A stretch of DNA of 6,997 nucleotides from Paracoccaceae bacterium (GCA_024644285.1 JAHELH010000033.1:1870-8866); one strand, 5' to 3'; numbered from the stretch's first letter, positions 1 through 6,352 are shown. Numbers and translations are program-made. The notes: generated from the letters alone by a model not told the origin.

Positions 1-30
1 CGCCTGATCGATGGTGATGGTGTCGAACAT
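1..30 (-). CDS. Possible 5' end of a divergent gene (partial)
   Basis: Read on the minus strand, an ATG at 30-28 opens a frame that runs off the left edge after ten codons (MFDTITIDQA). Upstream of it, on its own strand, is a weak purine-rich stretch (aggcggg) that could serve as a ribosome binding site. If real, the gene is divergent from pheS and shares the 31-144 region with it. Ten codons are too few to identify a family, and the frame could be chance. Confidence 0.35.
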   Translation of the reverse strand, partial: MFDTITIDQA

Positions 31-92
31 GGCCCGCCTGCTCAGCCCGTGCGGGCGCAAGCTGGCGGCATAGCGGCCGCTTTGCAACCCGC

Positions 93-121
93 TTGTGCCG
101 ACCGACGCCGCGGCCTATTGA
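93..121 (+). promoter_or_regulatory. Candidate pheS promoter
   Basis: TTGTGC at 93-98 and TATTGA at 116-121 are separated by exactly 17 bases. This would give a start near 128 and a short leader carrying the GGAGG site of pheS. Each hexamer matches the sigma-70 consensus at only three of six positions, so this is a spacing-based guess. Confidence 0.25.
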
Positions 122-144
122 AGCGCCGGATCATGGAGGCGGGC

Positions 145-1209
145 ATGGAAGAACTGCGCGCGAAATACATCGAGGCGATCTCGCAGGCCGCGGACGAGGC
201 GACGCTCGAGGTTCTGCGGGTGCAGGCCGTCGGCAAGAAGGGCGAGGTGTCGCTGGCGATGCGCGAGCTGGGCCGGATGACGCCCGAAGAGCGCCAGATC
301 GCCGGCCCCAGGCTGAACGCCCTGAAGGACGAGATCAATTCGGCGCTGGCGGCAAAGAAAGAGGCGCTGGCGGACGCCGCCCTGGACGAGCGGCTAAGGA
401 CGGAATGGCTGGATGTGACCCTGCCGGGCCGACGGCGTCCGGCGGGCACGGTGCATCCGGTCAGCCAGGTGACCGAGGAGATCACCGCGATCTTCGCCGA
501 CATGGGATTTTCCGTCGCTGAAGGCCCGCAGATCGAGACGGACTGGTACAATTTCGACGCGCTGAACATCCCGCCCGAGCATCCGACCCGGACCGAGATG
601 GATACCTTCTACATGCACCGCGAGCCGGGCGACAACCGCCCGCCGCACGTGCTGCGCACCCATACCTCTCCGGTGCAAATCCGGGCGATGCAGGCGCAGG
701 GCGCGCCGATCCGGGTGATCGCGCCGGGCCGGGTCTACCGCGCCGATTACGACCAGACCCACACGCCGATGTTCCACCAGCTCGAAGGGCTGGCGGTCGA
801 CCGCGACCTTTCGATGGCGAACCTGAAATGGTGCCTCGAGGAGTTCTTCGCGGCCTTTTTCGGCGTCGCCGTCAAGACCCGCTTCCGCGCCTCGCATTTC
901 CCGTTCACCGAGCCGTCGGCCGAGGTCGACATTCAATGCTCGTGGGAGGGCGGCCAGCTGCGCATCGGCGAGGGCGACGGCTGGATGGAAGTGCTGGGTT
1001 CGGGCATGGTGCACCCCAAGGTGCTGCAGGCCGGCGATATCGACCCCGACCAGTGGCAGGGCTTCGCCTTTGGCATCGGTATCGACCGGATCGCGATGCT
1101 GAAATACGGCATGCCGGATTTGCGGGCGTTCTTCGATTCAGATTTGCGCTGGCTGCGGCATTTCGGCTTTTCAGCGCTGCAGGTGCCGACGTTGCAGGGC
1201 GGCATCTAG
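145..1209 (+). CDS. pheS: Phenylalanine--tRNA ligase alpha subunit
   Basis: This is the catalytic alpha subunit of the cytoplasmic (alpha-beta)2 phenylalanyl-tRNA synthetase, which charges tRNA-Phe with phenylalanine using ATP. The 354 residues match the usual bacterial length. Residues 1 to about 90 are the charged helical arm that contacts tRNA. The class II core follows, with HTSPVQ at 173-178 in the active site, motif 2 around PGRVYRADYDQTHTPMFHQLE (from 194), and motif 3 with GIGIDRIAMLKYG at 310-322. The protein ends shortly after DLRWLRHFGF (333-342). The ATG at 145 is preferred because GGAGG lies five bases upstream (135-139). An in-frame ATG at 133 would add four residues, and the frame stays open to the window edge without family-like sequence. 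The gene is not followed directly by pheT, as it is in many bacteria; the two are about 600 bases apart. The family assignment is secure. Confidence 0.98.
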   Translation: MEELRAKYIEAISQAADEATLEVLRVQAVGKKGEVSLAMRELGRMTPEERQIAGPRLNALKDEINSALAAKKEALADAALDERLRTEWLDVTLPGRRRPAGTVHPVSQVTEEITAIFADMGFSVAEGPQIETDWYNFDALNIPPEHPTRTEMDTFYMHREPGDNRPPHVLRTHTSPVQIRAMQAQGAPIRVIAPGRVYRADYDQTHTPMFHQLEGLAVDRDLSMANLKWCLEEFFAAFFGVAVKTRFRASHFPFTEPSAEVDIQCSWEGGQLRIGEGDGWMEVLGSGMVHPKVLQAGDIDPDQWQGFAFGIGIDRIAMLKYGMPDLRAFFDSDLRWLRHFGFSALQVPTLQGGI

Positions 1210-1258
1210 TCGAAGACAGGACGTTCTTCTCGGCCGCTTGATCGAGCCGTTCAAACGA

Positions 1259-1289
1259 TTGTGCCGGGGCCAGACAAGCCCCGGCACAA
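1259..1289. terminator. Bidirectional hairpin between pheS and the convergent small gene
   Basis: TTGTGCCGGGGC (1259-1270) and GCCCCGGCACAA (1278-1289) form a perfect 12-bp stem with a 7-base loop (cagacaa). It sits between the stop of pheS and the stop of the opposing gene, where a shared terminator is expected. Neither side has a long T-run beyond the TT/AA at the stem base, so an intrinsic mechanism is likely but not certain. Confidence 0.75.
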
Positions 1290-1319
1290 CCGCTTCAGCG
1301 CCACACGTCCGTCTCGTTC

Positions 1320-1595
1320 CTATTCGAACCAGGTGTCGTCGACCTGTCCGTCCATCAGCGGCAGGACGACCGGGACCAGGCAGCCGACGCGGCCGGCCGC
1401 GGTCTCGAATCCGTTTTCCATGCAATCGCGCGACGCGATCAACTCGCCCGCATCCTGCGACGCGCCCGGACGCTGCTGTGCCTGGTTCATCAAACCGGCG
1501 GCGCCGATGCAAAGCATCGAGAAAACGATCAGTGCCGGTCCACTGACATTCGTCAGCCGGTCCTTGAGGGTTTTCAGTTTCTGTTTGAGGTCCAT
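1320..1595 (-). CDS. Small single-pass membrane protein, hypothetical
   Basis: This 91-residue protein belongs to no family I can name. Residues 1-16 are a basic amphipathic N-terminus (MDLKQKLKTLKDRL). Residues 19-36 form one hydrophobic segment (PALIVFSMLCIGAAGLM), and residues 37-91 are a mostly hydrophilic tail. This predicts a single anchor, probably with the tail in the periplasm. C58 and C72 in the tail could pair as a disulfide. C29 lies inside the hydrophobic segment, but the residues before it (SML) do not make a good lipobox. The start is well supported: AAGGAG lies seven bases before the ATG. The gene lies antisense between pheS and pheT, converging on pheS across a strong hairpin and diverging from pheT. 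Its function is unknown, and nothing in the sequence links it to tRNA charging. Confidence 0.8.
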   Translation of the reverse strand: MDLKQKLKTLKDRLTNVSGPALIVFSMLCIGAAGLMNQAQQRPGASQDAGELIASRDCMENGFETAAGRVGCLVPVVLPLMDGQVDDTWFE

Positions 1596-1648
1596 TTTGC
1601 TGCTCCTTGCCTCTCACCTCCCGGGTCTGACCGGCATTCCTGTTCATT

Positions 1649-1678
1649 TTGAGACAATTTCGGGGAATTTCGTGAATT
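1649..1678 (+). promoter_or_regulatory. Candidate pheT promoter region with phased repeat
   Basis: This AT-richer patch lies between the divergent small gene and pheT. TTGAGA (1649-1654) could be a -35 element with TGAATT (1673-1678) as a poor -10 after an 18-base spacer. Within it AATTTCG occurs twice, at 1656-1662 and 1666-1672, exactly ten bases apart, which could be a binding site on one face of the helix. The promoter elements are weak matches. Confidence 0.25.
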
Positions 1679-1736
1679 GTGCGCTTTTCGGCGTCAATCG
1701 CCGGCCGGGGGCCGCGCGAAGGAAGGCCATCCGGCC

Positions 1737-1765
1737 GCCCCGGCGGTCTTTTCATCCGCCGGGGC
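1737..1765 (+). promoter_or_regulatory. Stem-loop in the pheT leader
   Basis: GCCCCGGCGG (1737-1746) and CCGCCGGGGC (1756-1765) form a perfect 10-bp GC stem with a 9-base loop, tcttttcat. It lies 41 bases before the pheT start. An upstream CCGGGG (1705-1710) could pair instead with CCCCGG (1738-1743), so two exclusive folds are possible. No T-run follows the stem, so it does not look like a classical attenuator terminator. It may be a leader control element or simply a stable fold in GC-rich DNA. Confidence 0.4.
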
Positions 1766-1806
1766 CTGCGCTAGGTGACGCGCCTGACACCAAGAGGCAT
1801 CGGGCG

Positions 1807-4230
1807 ATGAAATTCACATTATCCTGGCTGCGCGACCACCTCGAGACCGAGGCATCGGTGCACGAGATCGCCGAGGCGCTGACCGATCTGGGACTCGAGG
1901 TCGAAGAGGTGGTCGACCCCGCCGATGCGCTGGGCGCCTTTCGCACCGCCCGCGTGATCGAGGCCAAGCCGCACCCCAATGCCGACCGGCTTCGCGTCTG
2001 CCGGGTCGAGGCCTGGCCGGACGGCGCCGAGGGCAAGCCCGAGGAGGTGCAGGTGGTCTGCGGCGCGCCCAATGCGCGCACGGGCATGGTCGGCGTCTTC
2101 GCCCCCGCCGGCACCTACATTCCCGGCACCGATGTCGACCTGAAACCCGGCGTGATCCGCGGCGAGGCCTCGAACGGGATGCTGTGCTCGGAACGCGAGA
2201 TGATGCTCAGCGACGATCACGAGGGGATCATCGACCTGCCCGGGGACACGCCGCTGGGCGTCCGCTTCGTCGACTGGCTGGCCGAACACGACCCCGGCAA
2301 GGTCGACCCGGTCTTCGACATCGCGATCACCCCGAACCGCCCGGACGCGCTGGGCGTGCGCGGCGTCGCCCGCGACCTGGCCGCGCGCGGTCTTGGGACC
2401 CTCAAACCTTACGAGCCGGGCAAGGTCGCGGGAAGCTTCGAAAGCCCGATCAACGTCACGATCGACGCCGATGTGAAGGAGAAGGGCTGTCCGCTCTTCA
2501 CTGGCCGGGTGATCCGCGGCGTGAAGAACGGCGACAGCCCCGATTGGCTGAAAGCGCGCCTGAACGCCATCGGCCTGCGCCCGATCTCGGCGCTTGTCGA
2601 TATCACCAACTTCTTTACCTACGACCAGAATCGCCCGCTGCACGTCTTCGACGCCGATATCGTTAAGGGCGATTTGCGCATCCATTACATCGACGCGCCG
2701 GTCGATCTGGAGGCGCTGGACGACAAGACCTACACCCTGCAGCCGGGGATGATGGCAATCTCGGACGCGGCCGGGGTCGAAAGCATCGCCGGCGTGGTCG
2801 GCGGCGCGCCCTCGGGCGTGACGCGCGAGACGGTCAACGTCTTCCTCGAAAGCGCCTATTGGGATCCGGTGACCATCGCCGCCACGGCGCGGAAGCTGAA
2901 GGTCAATTCCGACGCCAAGTACCGGTTCGAACGCGGCGTCGATCCCGCCTTTACCCTGCCGGGGCTGGAAGCGGCGACGCGGATGATCCTTGATCTGTGC
3001 GGCGGCGAGGCGTCAGAGGTGGTGCTGGACGGCGCGGTGCCGGAGACGGACCGCGCCTGCAGGCTCGACACCGACCGCGTGGCCTCGCTGGTCGGCATGG
3101 AGATCGCCGCCGAAACCCAGCGCGCGACGCTCCGGGCTCTGGGGTTCAGCATCGACGGCGACATGGCGCATCCGCCGTCCTGGCGGCCCGACGTGCAAGG
3201 CCCGGCGGACCTGGTGGAAGAGGTGGCGCGCATCGCCTCGCTGACCCGGCTGCAGGGCCGGCCGATGCCGCGCGCGCATGAGGGCGTGCCGCAGCCGATC
3301 CTGACCCCGATGCAAAAGCGAGAGGCCGCGGCGCGGCGCACCTGCGCGGCCCTGGGCTACCACGAATGCGTCACCTACAGCTTCATCGACGAGGCTGCCG
3401 CGCGGCTGTTCGGCGGCGGCACCGACGCGACCCGGCTGGAAAACCCGATCTCGTCAGAGATGAGTCACATGCGCCCCGACCTGCTGCCCGGCCTGCTGCA
3501 GGCGGCCGCCCGCAACCAGGCGCGGGGTTTCGCCGACGTGGCGCTGTTCGAGGTCGGTCCGGCCTTTCACGGCGGCGAACCGGAAGAACAGGTGGTCCAG
3601 GTCTGCGGCCTTCTGGTAGGGCATACCGGCCCCAAGGACGTGCATGGCCAGCGCCGGGGCGTCGACCTGTTCGACGCGAAGGCCGATGCCGAGGCGGTGC
3701 TGGCGGCCCTTGGCGCCCCGGCGAAGGTCCAGGTCCTGCGCGGTGGCGCGGGATGGTGGCATCCGGGCCGGCACGGGCGCATCTGCCTGGGGCCGAAGAA
3801 GGCGCTGGGCGTCTTCGGCGAATTGCATCCGAAGGTTCTGCGCGCGATGGATGTGAAGGGGCCCGCGATGGCCTTCACGGTCTGGCCCGCCGAGGTGCCG
3901 GTGCCGCGCTCGGCCGCGACGACGCGGGCGGCGCTGGAACTGGCCGATCTTCAGGCGGTCGAACGCGATTTCGCCTTCGTCGTCGATGCCGATGTCGAGG
4001 CGCTGACATTGGTCAATGCCGCCGCCGGGGCCGACAAGGCGCTGATCGACGAGGTGCGCGTTTTCGACGAATTCGTCGGCGGCAGCCTGGGCGAGGGAAA
4101 GAAATCTCTCGCGATCACGGTGCGGTTGCAGCCGCAGGAAAAGACCCTGACCGAGGCCGAGATCGAGGCGGTGGCGGGAAGGATCGTCGAAAAGGTCGGC
4201 AAGGCGACGGGCGGCGTGCTGCGCGGCTAG
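1807..4230 (+). CDS. pheT: Phenylalanine--tRNA ligase beta subunit
   Basis: This is the beta subunit of the (alpha-beta)2 phenylalanyl-tRNA synthetase. It binds tRNA-Phe and hydrolyses mischarged Tyr-tRNA-Phe. The 807 residues are within the family's usual range. The domains come in the expected order: an N-terminal MKFTLSWLRDHL segment; an EMAP-II-like tRNA-binding fold at about 40-150 (KPHPNADRLRVC from 54, LCSE at 126-129); the B3/B4 editing region at about 215-375 (IGLRPISALVDITNF, ending at FERGVDP from 374); B5 at about 417-487 (RPDVQGPADLVEEVARI from 460); a degenerate catalytic-like core at about 500-700; and a C-terminal ferredoxin-fold anticodon-binding domain from about 715 (LQAVERDFAFV). 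The ATG at 1807 opens the conserved N-terminus and has AAGAGG at 1792-1797. The frame is open far upstream but there overlaps the antisense gene and looks non-coding. It must assemble with PheS, yet it has its own leader and presumably its own promoter. Confidence 0.98.
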   Translation: MKFTLSWLRDHLETEASVHEIAEALTDLGLEVEEVVDPADALGAFRTARVIEAKPHPNADRLRVCRVEAWPDGAEGKPEEVQVVCGAPNARTGMVGVFAPAGTYIPGTDVDLKPGVIRGEASNGMLCSEREMMLSDDHEGIIDLPGDTPLGVRFVDWLAEHDPGKVDPVFDIAITPNRPDALGVRGVARDLAARGLGTLKPYEPGKVAGSFESPINVTIDADVKEKGCPLFTGRVIRGVKNGDSPDWLKARLNAIGLRPISALVDITNFFTYDQNRPLHVFDADIVKGDLRIHYIDAPVDLEALDDKTYTLQPGMMAISDAAGVESIAGVVGGAPSGVTRETVNVFLESAYWDPVTIAATARKLKVNSDAKYRFERGVDPAFTLPGLEAATRMILDLCGGEASEVVLDGAVPETDRACRLDTDRVASLVGMEIAAETQRATLRALGFSIDGDMAHPPSWRPDVQGPADLVEEVARIASLTRLQGRPMPRAHEGVPQPILTPMQKREAAARRTCAALGYHECVTYSFIDEAAARLFGGGTDATRLENPISSEMSHMRPDLLPGLLQAAARNQARGFADVALFEVGPAFHGGEPEEQVVQVCGLLVGHTGPKDVHGQRRGVDLFDAKADAEAVLAALGAPAKVQVLRGGAGWWHPGRHGRICLGPKKALGVFGELHPKVLRAMDVKGPAMAFTVWPAEVPVPRSAATTRAALELADLQAVERDFAFVVDADVEALTLVNAAAGADKALIDEVRVFDEFVGGSLGEGKKSLAITVRLQPQEKTLTEAEIEAVAGRIVEKVGKATGGVLRG

Positions 4231-4258
4231 CGCGAGGGTGCGCCGCTTTCGGCCGTCT

Positions 4259-4282
4259 CGCCGCGATGTGGTGCGCGCGGCG
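4259..4282. terminator. Weak hairpin between convergent pheT and the ABM gene
   Basis: CGCCGCG (4259-4265) and CGCGGCG (4276-4282) form a 7-bp stem with a 10-base loop in the 52-base gap between the two convergent stop codons. It abuts the stop of the minus-strand gene. There is no T-run on either side, so its role as a terminator is a guess from position. Confidence 0.3.
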
Positions 4283-4579
4283 TCAGGCCACCGGCAGAAC
4301 CGGGTGGATTTCGAAGGACGCGATCGCGTCCCCGGATATGGCATCGCGAAACGCGTTCACCGCCGCGCCGTCACGGTGCGATTCCCACACATCCCGGTTG
4401 CGCCATTCCTGGATCAGGATGAACACGTTCGGATCGTCCACGCCCCGCGTCATCACATAGCGCTTGCAGCCCTTCGAGGCGCGCGCGGCCAGCACGAGCG
4501 TTGTCAGCGCGTCCTGCAGGGGTTCTGCATGGCCGGGATTGGCGGTCAGCCTCGCGACGACGGTCAGGGTGTTGGCCAC
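4283..4579 (-). CDS. Antibiotic biosynthesis monooxygenase (ABM) / YgiN-like small protein
   Basis: This 98-residue protein has the layout of the ABM family, small dimeric ferredoxin-like barrels that include quinol monooxygenases and heme-degrading enzymes. Visible family features are an opening beta strand (LTVVARLTANPG), a helix (AEPLQDALTTLVLAARASKGC), a strand with Y41 and then VFILIQEW ending at E58-W59, and H68 in DVWESHRDG, the usual EW...H pattern. The start is GTG at 4579-4577. An in-frame TAG lies just upstream, and AGAGGAAG sits about six to eight bases ahead of the GTG, so no longer start is possible. It converges on pheT and diverges from ytoQ across about 97 bases. The substrate cannot be inferred; many members are annotated only as putative quinol monooxygenases. 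The family call is good, the enzymatic activity is not shown. Confidence 0.88.
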   Translation of the reverse strand: MANTLTVVARLTANPGHAEPLQDALTTLVLAARASKGCKRYVMTRGVDDPNVFILIQEWRNRDVWESHRDGAAVNAFRDAISGDAIASFEIHPVLPVA

Positions 4580-4676
4580 CGTTTTCTTCCTCTATAACCG
4601 CGGCAATTCGGGTTGCACCCGCCGACAGAGTGTCAGGTGGCTTCCCGCAAAGCCAGAAAAAAGGAGACGCGGGGCG

Positions 4677-5126
4677 ATGGGATTGAGGGTCTATTTGTCA
4701 GGTGAAATCCACACCGATTGGCGCGAGCGGATCATCGAGGGCAGCAAGGGTCTGAACGTCACCTTCGACAGCCCGGTGACCGATCACGCCGCCTCGGACG
4801 ATTGCGGCGTGGCCATCCTGGGAGGGGAAGACCAGAAGTACTGGCACGACCACAAGGGGGCGATGGTCAACGCGATCCGGACGCGCAATGGCATCCAGGA
4901 CGCCGACGTCGTCGTCGTGCGCTTCGGCGACAAGTACAAGCAATGGAACGCCGCCTTCGATGCCGGCTATGCCGCGGCGCTGGGCAAGTCGCTCATCGTG
5001 CTCAGCCCGCCCGAGCATCAGCATCCGCTGAAAGAGGTGCATGCCGCGGCCCTGGCGGTGGCCGAAGATCCGCGGCAGGTGGTGGACATTCTGCGCTACG
5101 TGCTGACGGGAACGCTGCCGGGCTGA
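4677..5126 (+). CDS. ytoQ: YtoQ family protein (nucleoside 2-deoxyribosyltransferase fold)
   Basis: The 149 residues match the length and pattern of Bacillus YtoQ, as I remember it. The family is placed with nucleoside 2-deoxyribosyltransferase-like Rossmann proteins, which exchange bases on deoxynucleosides. Characteristic stretches are VYLSGEIHTDWR at the N-terminus (5-16), a central FGDKYKQWNAAFDAGYA (83-99), and GKSLIVLSPPEHQHPLKEV near the C-terminus. E10 and D95 are candidate active-site acids by analogy with the fold, which is inference. The start is set by AAGGAG at 4661-4666, ten bases before the ATG, and by the family-like N-terminus. The frame runs farther upstream but there overlaps the opposite-strand ABM gene. 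The protein has no signal peptide or membrane segment, so it should be cytoplasmic. The physiological substrate is unknown to me. Confidence 0.9.
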   Translation: MGLRVYLSGEIHTDWRERIIEGSKGLNVTFDSPVTDHAASDDCGVAILGGEDQKYWHDHKGAMVNAIRTRNGIQDADVVVVRFGDKYKQWNAAFDAGYAAALGKSLIVLSPPEHQHPLKEVHAAALAVAEDPRQVVDILRYVLTGTLPG

Positions 5127-5219
5127 AACCCGGACCGCCGGCGTGGCCTCAGACCAGCCCGAAGGCGATGTCGAACAGGGGTTTGGCCCTTTCCTTACAT
5201 CGGTCAGTCGCACCGGCGC

Positions 5220-5242
5220 AGCGGTGTCTTTCGAACACCGTT
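5220..5242 (+). terminator. Candidate terminator of ytoQ
   Basis: CGGTGT (5222-5227) pairs with ACACCG (5235-5240) around a 7-base loop, extended by a G-T and an A-T pair at the base, and is followed by the T-rich tttcggtttc. It lies about 95 bases after the ytoQ stop on the same strand. The short stem and broken T-run keep this tentative. Confidence 0.4.
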
Positions 5243-5416
5243 TCGGTTTCATGGACGGGATGCGTTCGCGCACTGCTCGTCTTGGTTGAATGGCCCGAGA
5301 CAAGACCCGCAAAAGGGGCGCCAATCTGGCCGATCCGAGGTGTTTTCAAATCGGCCCTGGCGACTGCGCAAAAGCAGAGCGCTTCGTCGGCAACGGATCG
5401 CCAATGATAGAAGAGC

Positions 5417-5436
5417 AGGGCGCTCCGCTCCGCCCT
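5417..5436 (-). terminator. Candidate terminator of the 263-aa RTX gene
   Basis: On the minus strand AGGGCG and CGCCCT form a 6-bp stem around an 8-base loop, 23 bases beyond the RTX stop codon, followed by gctcttct. Position and stem fit a terminator; the T-tract is weak. Confidence 0.45.
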
Positions 5437-5459
5437 TCGGTCCTGCGCGGGGCGTGTCG

Positions 5460-6251
5460 CTAGAGCCCGTAATGCGCCTCGAAATCGGCCTCGGTGACGC
5501 CTTCGAACAGGATCGTGTCGCCGGTGGTCAGCGTCAGCAGGGTATCCGCCCCGCCGCCCGCGGACGTCACCGCGCCGGCGCCGACAATTCCCAGATAGAC
5601 GCTGTCGTCCACGCCCTCGATGCTGAAATTGTCGACCCCGAGGTCGAAGTCGGTAATCGTGACGTCTGAGACCGCCACGCTGCCCGCTTGGATGAACTGG
5701 AAATCGTCGGCATTCGAGCCGCCGGTCAGGACGTGGTCGCCGCCCTTTTTCATCCGCACCGAGAAGGTGTCGTTGCCGGCGCCGCCATCGGCAATGCTAG
5801 TCTGGTCCCCGGTCGAGATGTAATCGGCGCCGCCCTCGCCATAAAGCTCGTTATTGCCCTTGTTGCCGTAGATGCGGTCGGCGCCGCTGCCTCCGTAGAT
5901 CGTGTCGTTGCCGCGGTCGCCCTGCAGGATATCGTTGTTTCCGCCGCCATGGATCTCGTCGTTGCCGTCGCCGCCGCGGATTTGATCGTTGCCGCTTCCG
6001 CCGCGCAACTCGTCGTCACCGTTCTCGCCGTAGATCTTGTCGTTGCCGGCCTGGCCGCGGATCGTATCGTCGCCCTCGCCGCCCCAGATGCGGTCGTTGC
6101 CGCCGCCCGACTCGACGTAATCATTGCCGTCGAGGGCGAAGATGTCTTCGAGTCCGTTGGACACCACGTCTCCTTCGCTGTCGGTATATCCCAGTGCGAT
6201 TAAATCATCGAGAATGGTTCCTTCGATGGATGGATTCGGGTTCTTTCCCAT
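5460..6251 (-). CDS. RTX (hemolysin-type calcium-binding repeat) protein
   Basis: This complete 263-residue acidic, glycine-rich protein has no cysteine and no N-terminal signal peptide. Residues 1-48 are a non-repeat entry segment with GYTDSEGD at 21-28. Residues 49-138 are ten consecutive GGxGxDxUx nonapeptides that should fold into a calcium-stabilised parallel beta roll. Residues 139-147 are a degenerate eleventh. Residues 148-263 form a non-repeat C-terminal module (KKGGDH at 168-173, FQFIQ at 184-188), ending FEAHYGL. No enzymatic domain is visible. RTX proteins are typically exported in one step by a type I ABC exporter recognising the uncleaved C-terminus; that is family knowledge, and no exporter is in the window. 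The ATG at 6251 has a G-run seven bases upstream. The gene lies about 300 bases downstream of a paralogous RTX gene on the same strand. Its role, surface or matrix protein, adhesin or other, cannot be told. Confidence 0.92.
   Translation of the reverse strand: MGKNPNPSIEGTILDDLIALGYTDSEGDVVSNGLEDIFALDGNDYVESGGGNDRIWGGEGDDTIRGQAGNDKIYGENGDDELRGGSGNDQIRGGDGNDEIHGGGNNDILQGDRGNDTIYGGSGADRIYGNKGNNELYGEGGADYISTGDQTSIADGGAGNDTFSVRMKKGGDHVLTGGSNADDFQFIQAGSVAVSDVTITDFDLGVDNFSIEGVDDSVYLGIVGAGAVTSAGGGADTLLTLTTGDTILFEGVTEADFEAHYGL
5838..6107 (-). repeat. 27-bp periodic tandem repeat coding ten RTX nonapeptides
   Basis: Ten back-to-back 27-base units encode residues 49-138 of the RTX protein, each of the type GSGNDQIRG. 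The units are diverged at DNA level but share a recurring gtcgttgccg core when read on the plus strand. Aspartate at the sixth position of the unit is kept in nine of ten; the last unit (NKGNNELYG) has Asn there. The same periodicity keeps antisense frames open, and these look like genes but are not. Confidence 0.93.
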
Positions 6252-6319
6252 AGTCGTGCCCCCCCAGGCGATTTGTGAAAAATGACTGACTTACAAAGCC
6301 CTTGGATTTAAGCACGTTT

Positions 6320-6352
6320 GGCCGCGGAAGTCCCGTGTCGGGAACCACGGCC
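6320..6352 (-). promoter_or_regulatory. Long imperfect hairpin upstream of the RTX gene
   Basis: GGCCGCGG (6320-6327) pairs with CCACGGCC (6345-6352) with one mismatch, and inside it TCCCG (6331-6335) pairs with CGGGA (6339-6343) around a tgt loop. The whole forms a two-part stem-loop about 70 bases before the RTX start on the minus strand. It could lie in the 5' leader of the RTX mRNA or end read-through transcripts. No T-run follows on either strand. Confidence 0.4.

Larger units (their letters stand above)
5127..5459. other. Intergenic stretch between ytoQ and the RTX gene
   Basis: I see no convincing gene in these 333 bases. A minus-strand frame (5349-5149) of 66 codons has only a TTG start, no ribosome binding site and no recognisable family. 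The stretch is rich in inverted repeats: CGGTGT/ACACCG (5222-5240), GGCCGAT/ATCGGCC with a 15-base loop (5328-5356), and AGGGCG/CGCCCT (5417-5436). The outer two hairpins are plausible terminators; the middle one is unexplained. No tRNA-like T-arm is visible. Confidence 0.6.

Noticed and set aside
49..144. Longer pheS starting at GTG 49 or ATG 133.
   Set aside because: The added residues are not family-like, and the GGAGG at 135-139 is correctly spaced only for the ATG at 145.
1261..1806. In-frame upstream extension of pheT by 182 codons.
   Set aside because: It overlaps the antisense membrane-protein gene and its hairpin, has low-complexity Arg/Pro/Ser-rich translation, and the conserved PheT N-terminus begins exactly at the ATG at 1807.
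2997..4460. Several long Arg- and Gly-rich ORFs overlapping pheT in other frames on both strands.
   Set aside because: They are frame shadows of a GC-rich gene; pheT carries all the family-like sequence.
5149..5349. A 66-codon minus-strand ORF ending LFDIAFGLV after ytoQ.
   Set aside because: It has only a TTG start, no ribosome binding site and unusual codon use. It could be a remnant of a gene, but I cannot support that.
5838..6107. Regular short repeats that could suggest a CRISPR array.
   Set aside because: The period is exactly 27 bases without spacers and the frame encodes RTX nonapeptides throughout.
5688..6203. A 171-codon plus-strand ORF rich in Val and Ala opposite the RTX gene.
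   Set aside because: It is the antisense shadow of the 27-base RTX repeats; its repetitive AVDLVVA pattern follows directly from the nonapeptide code.
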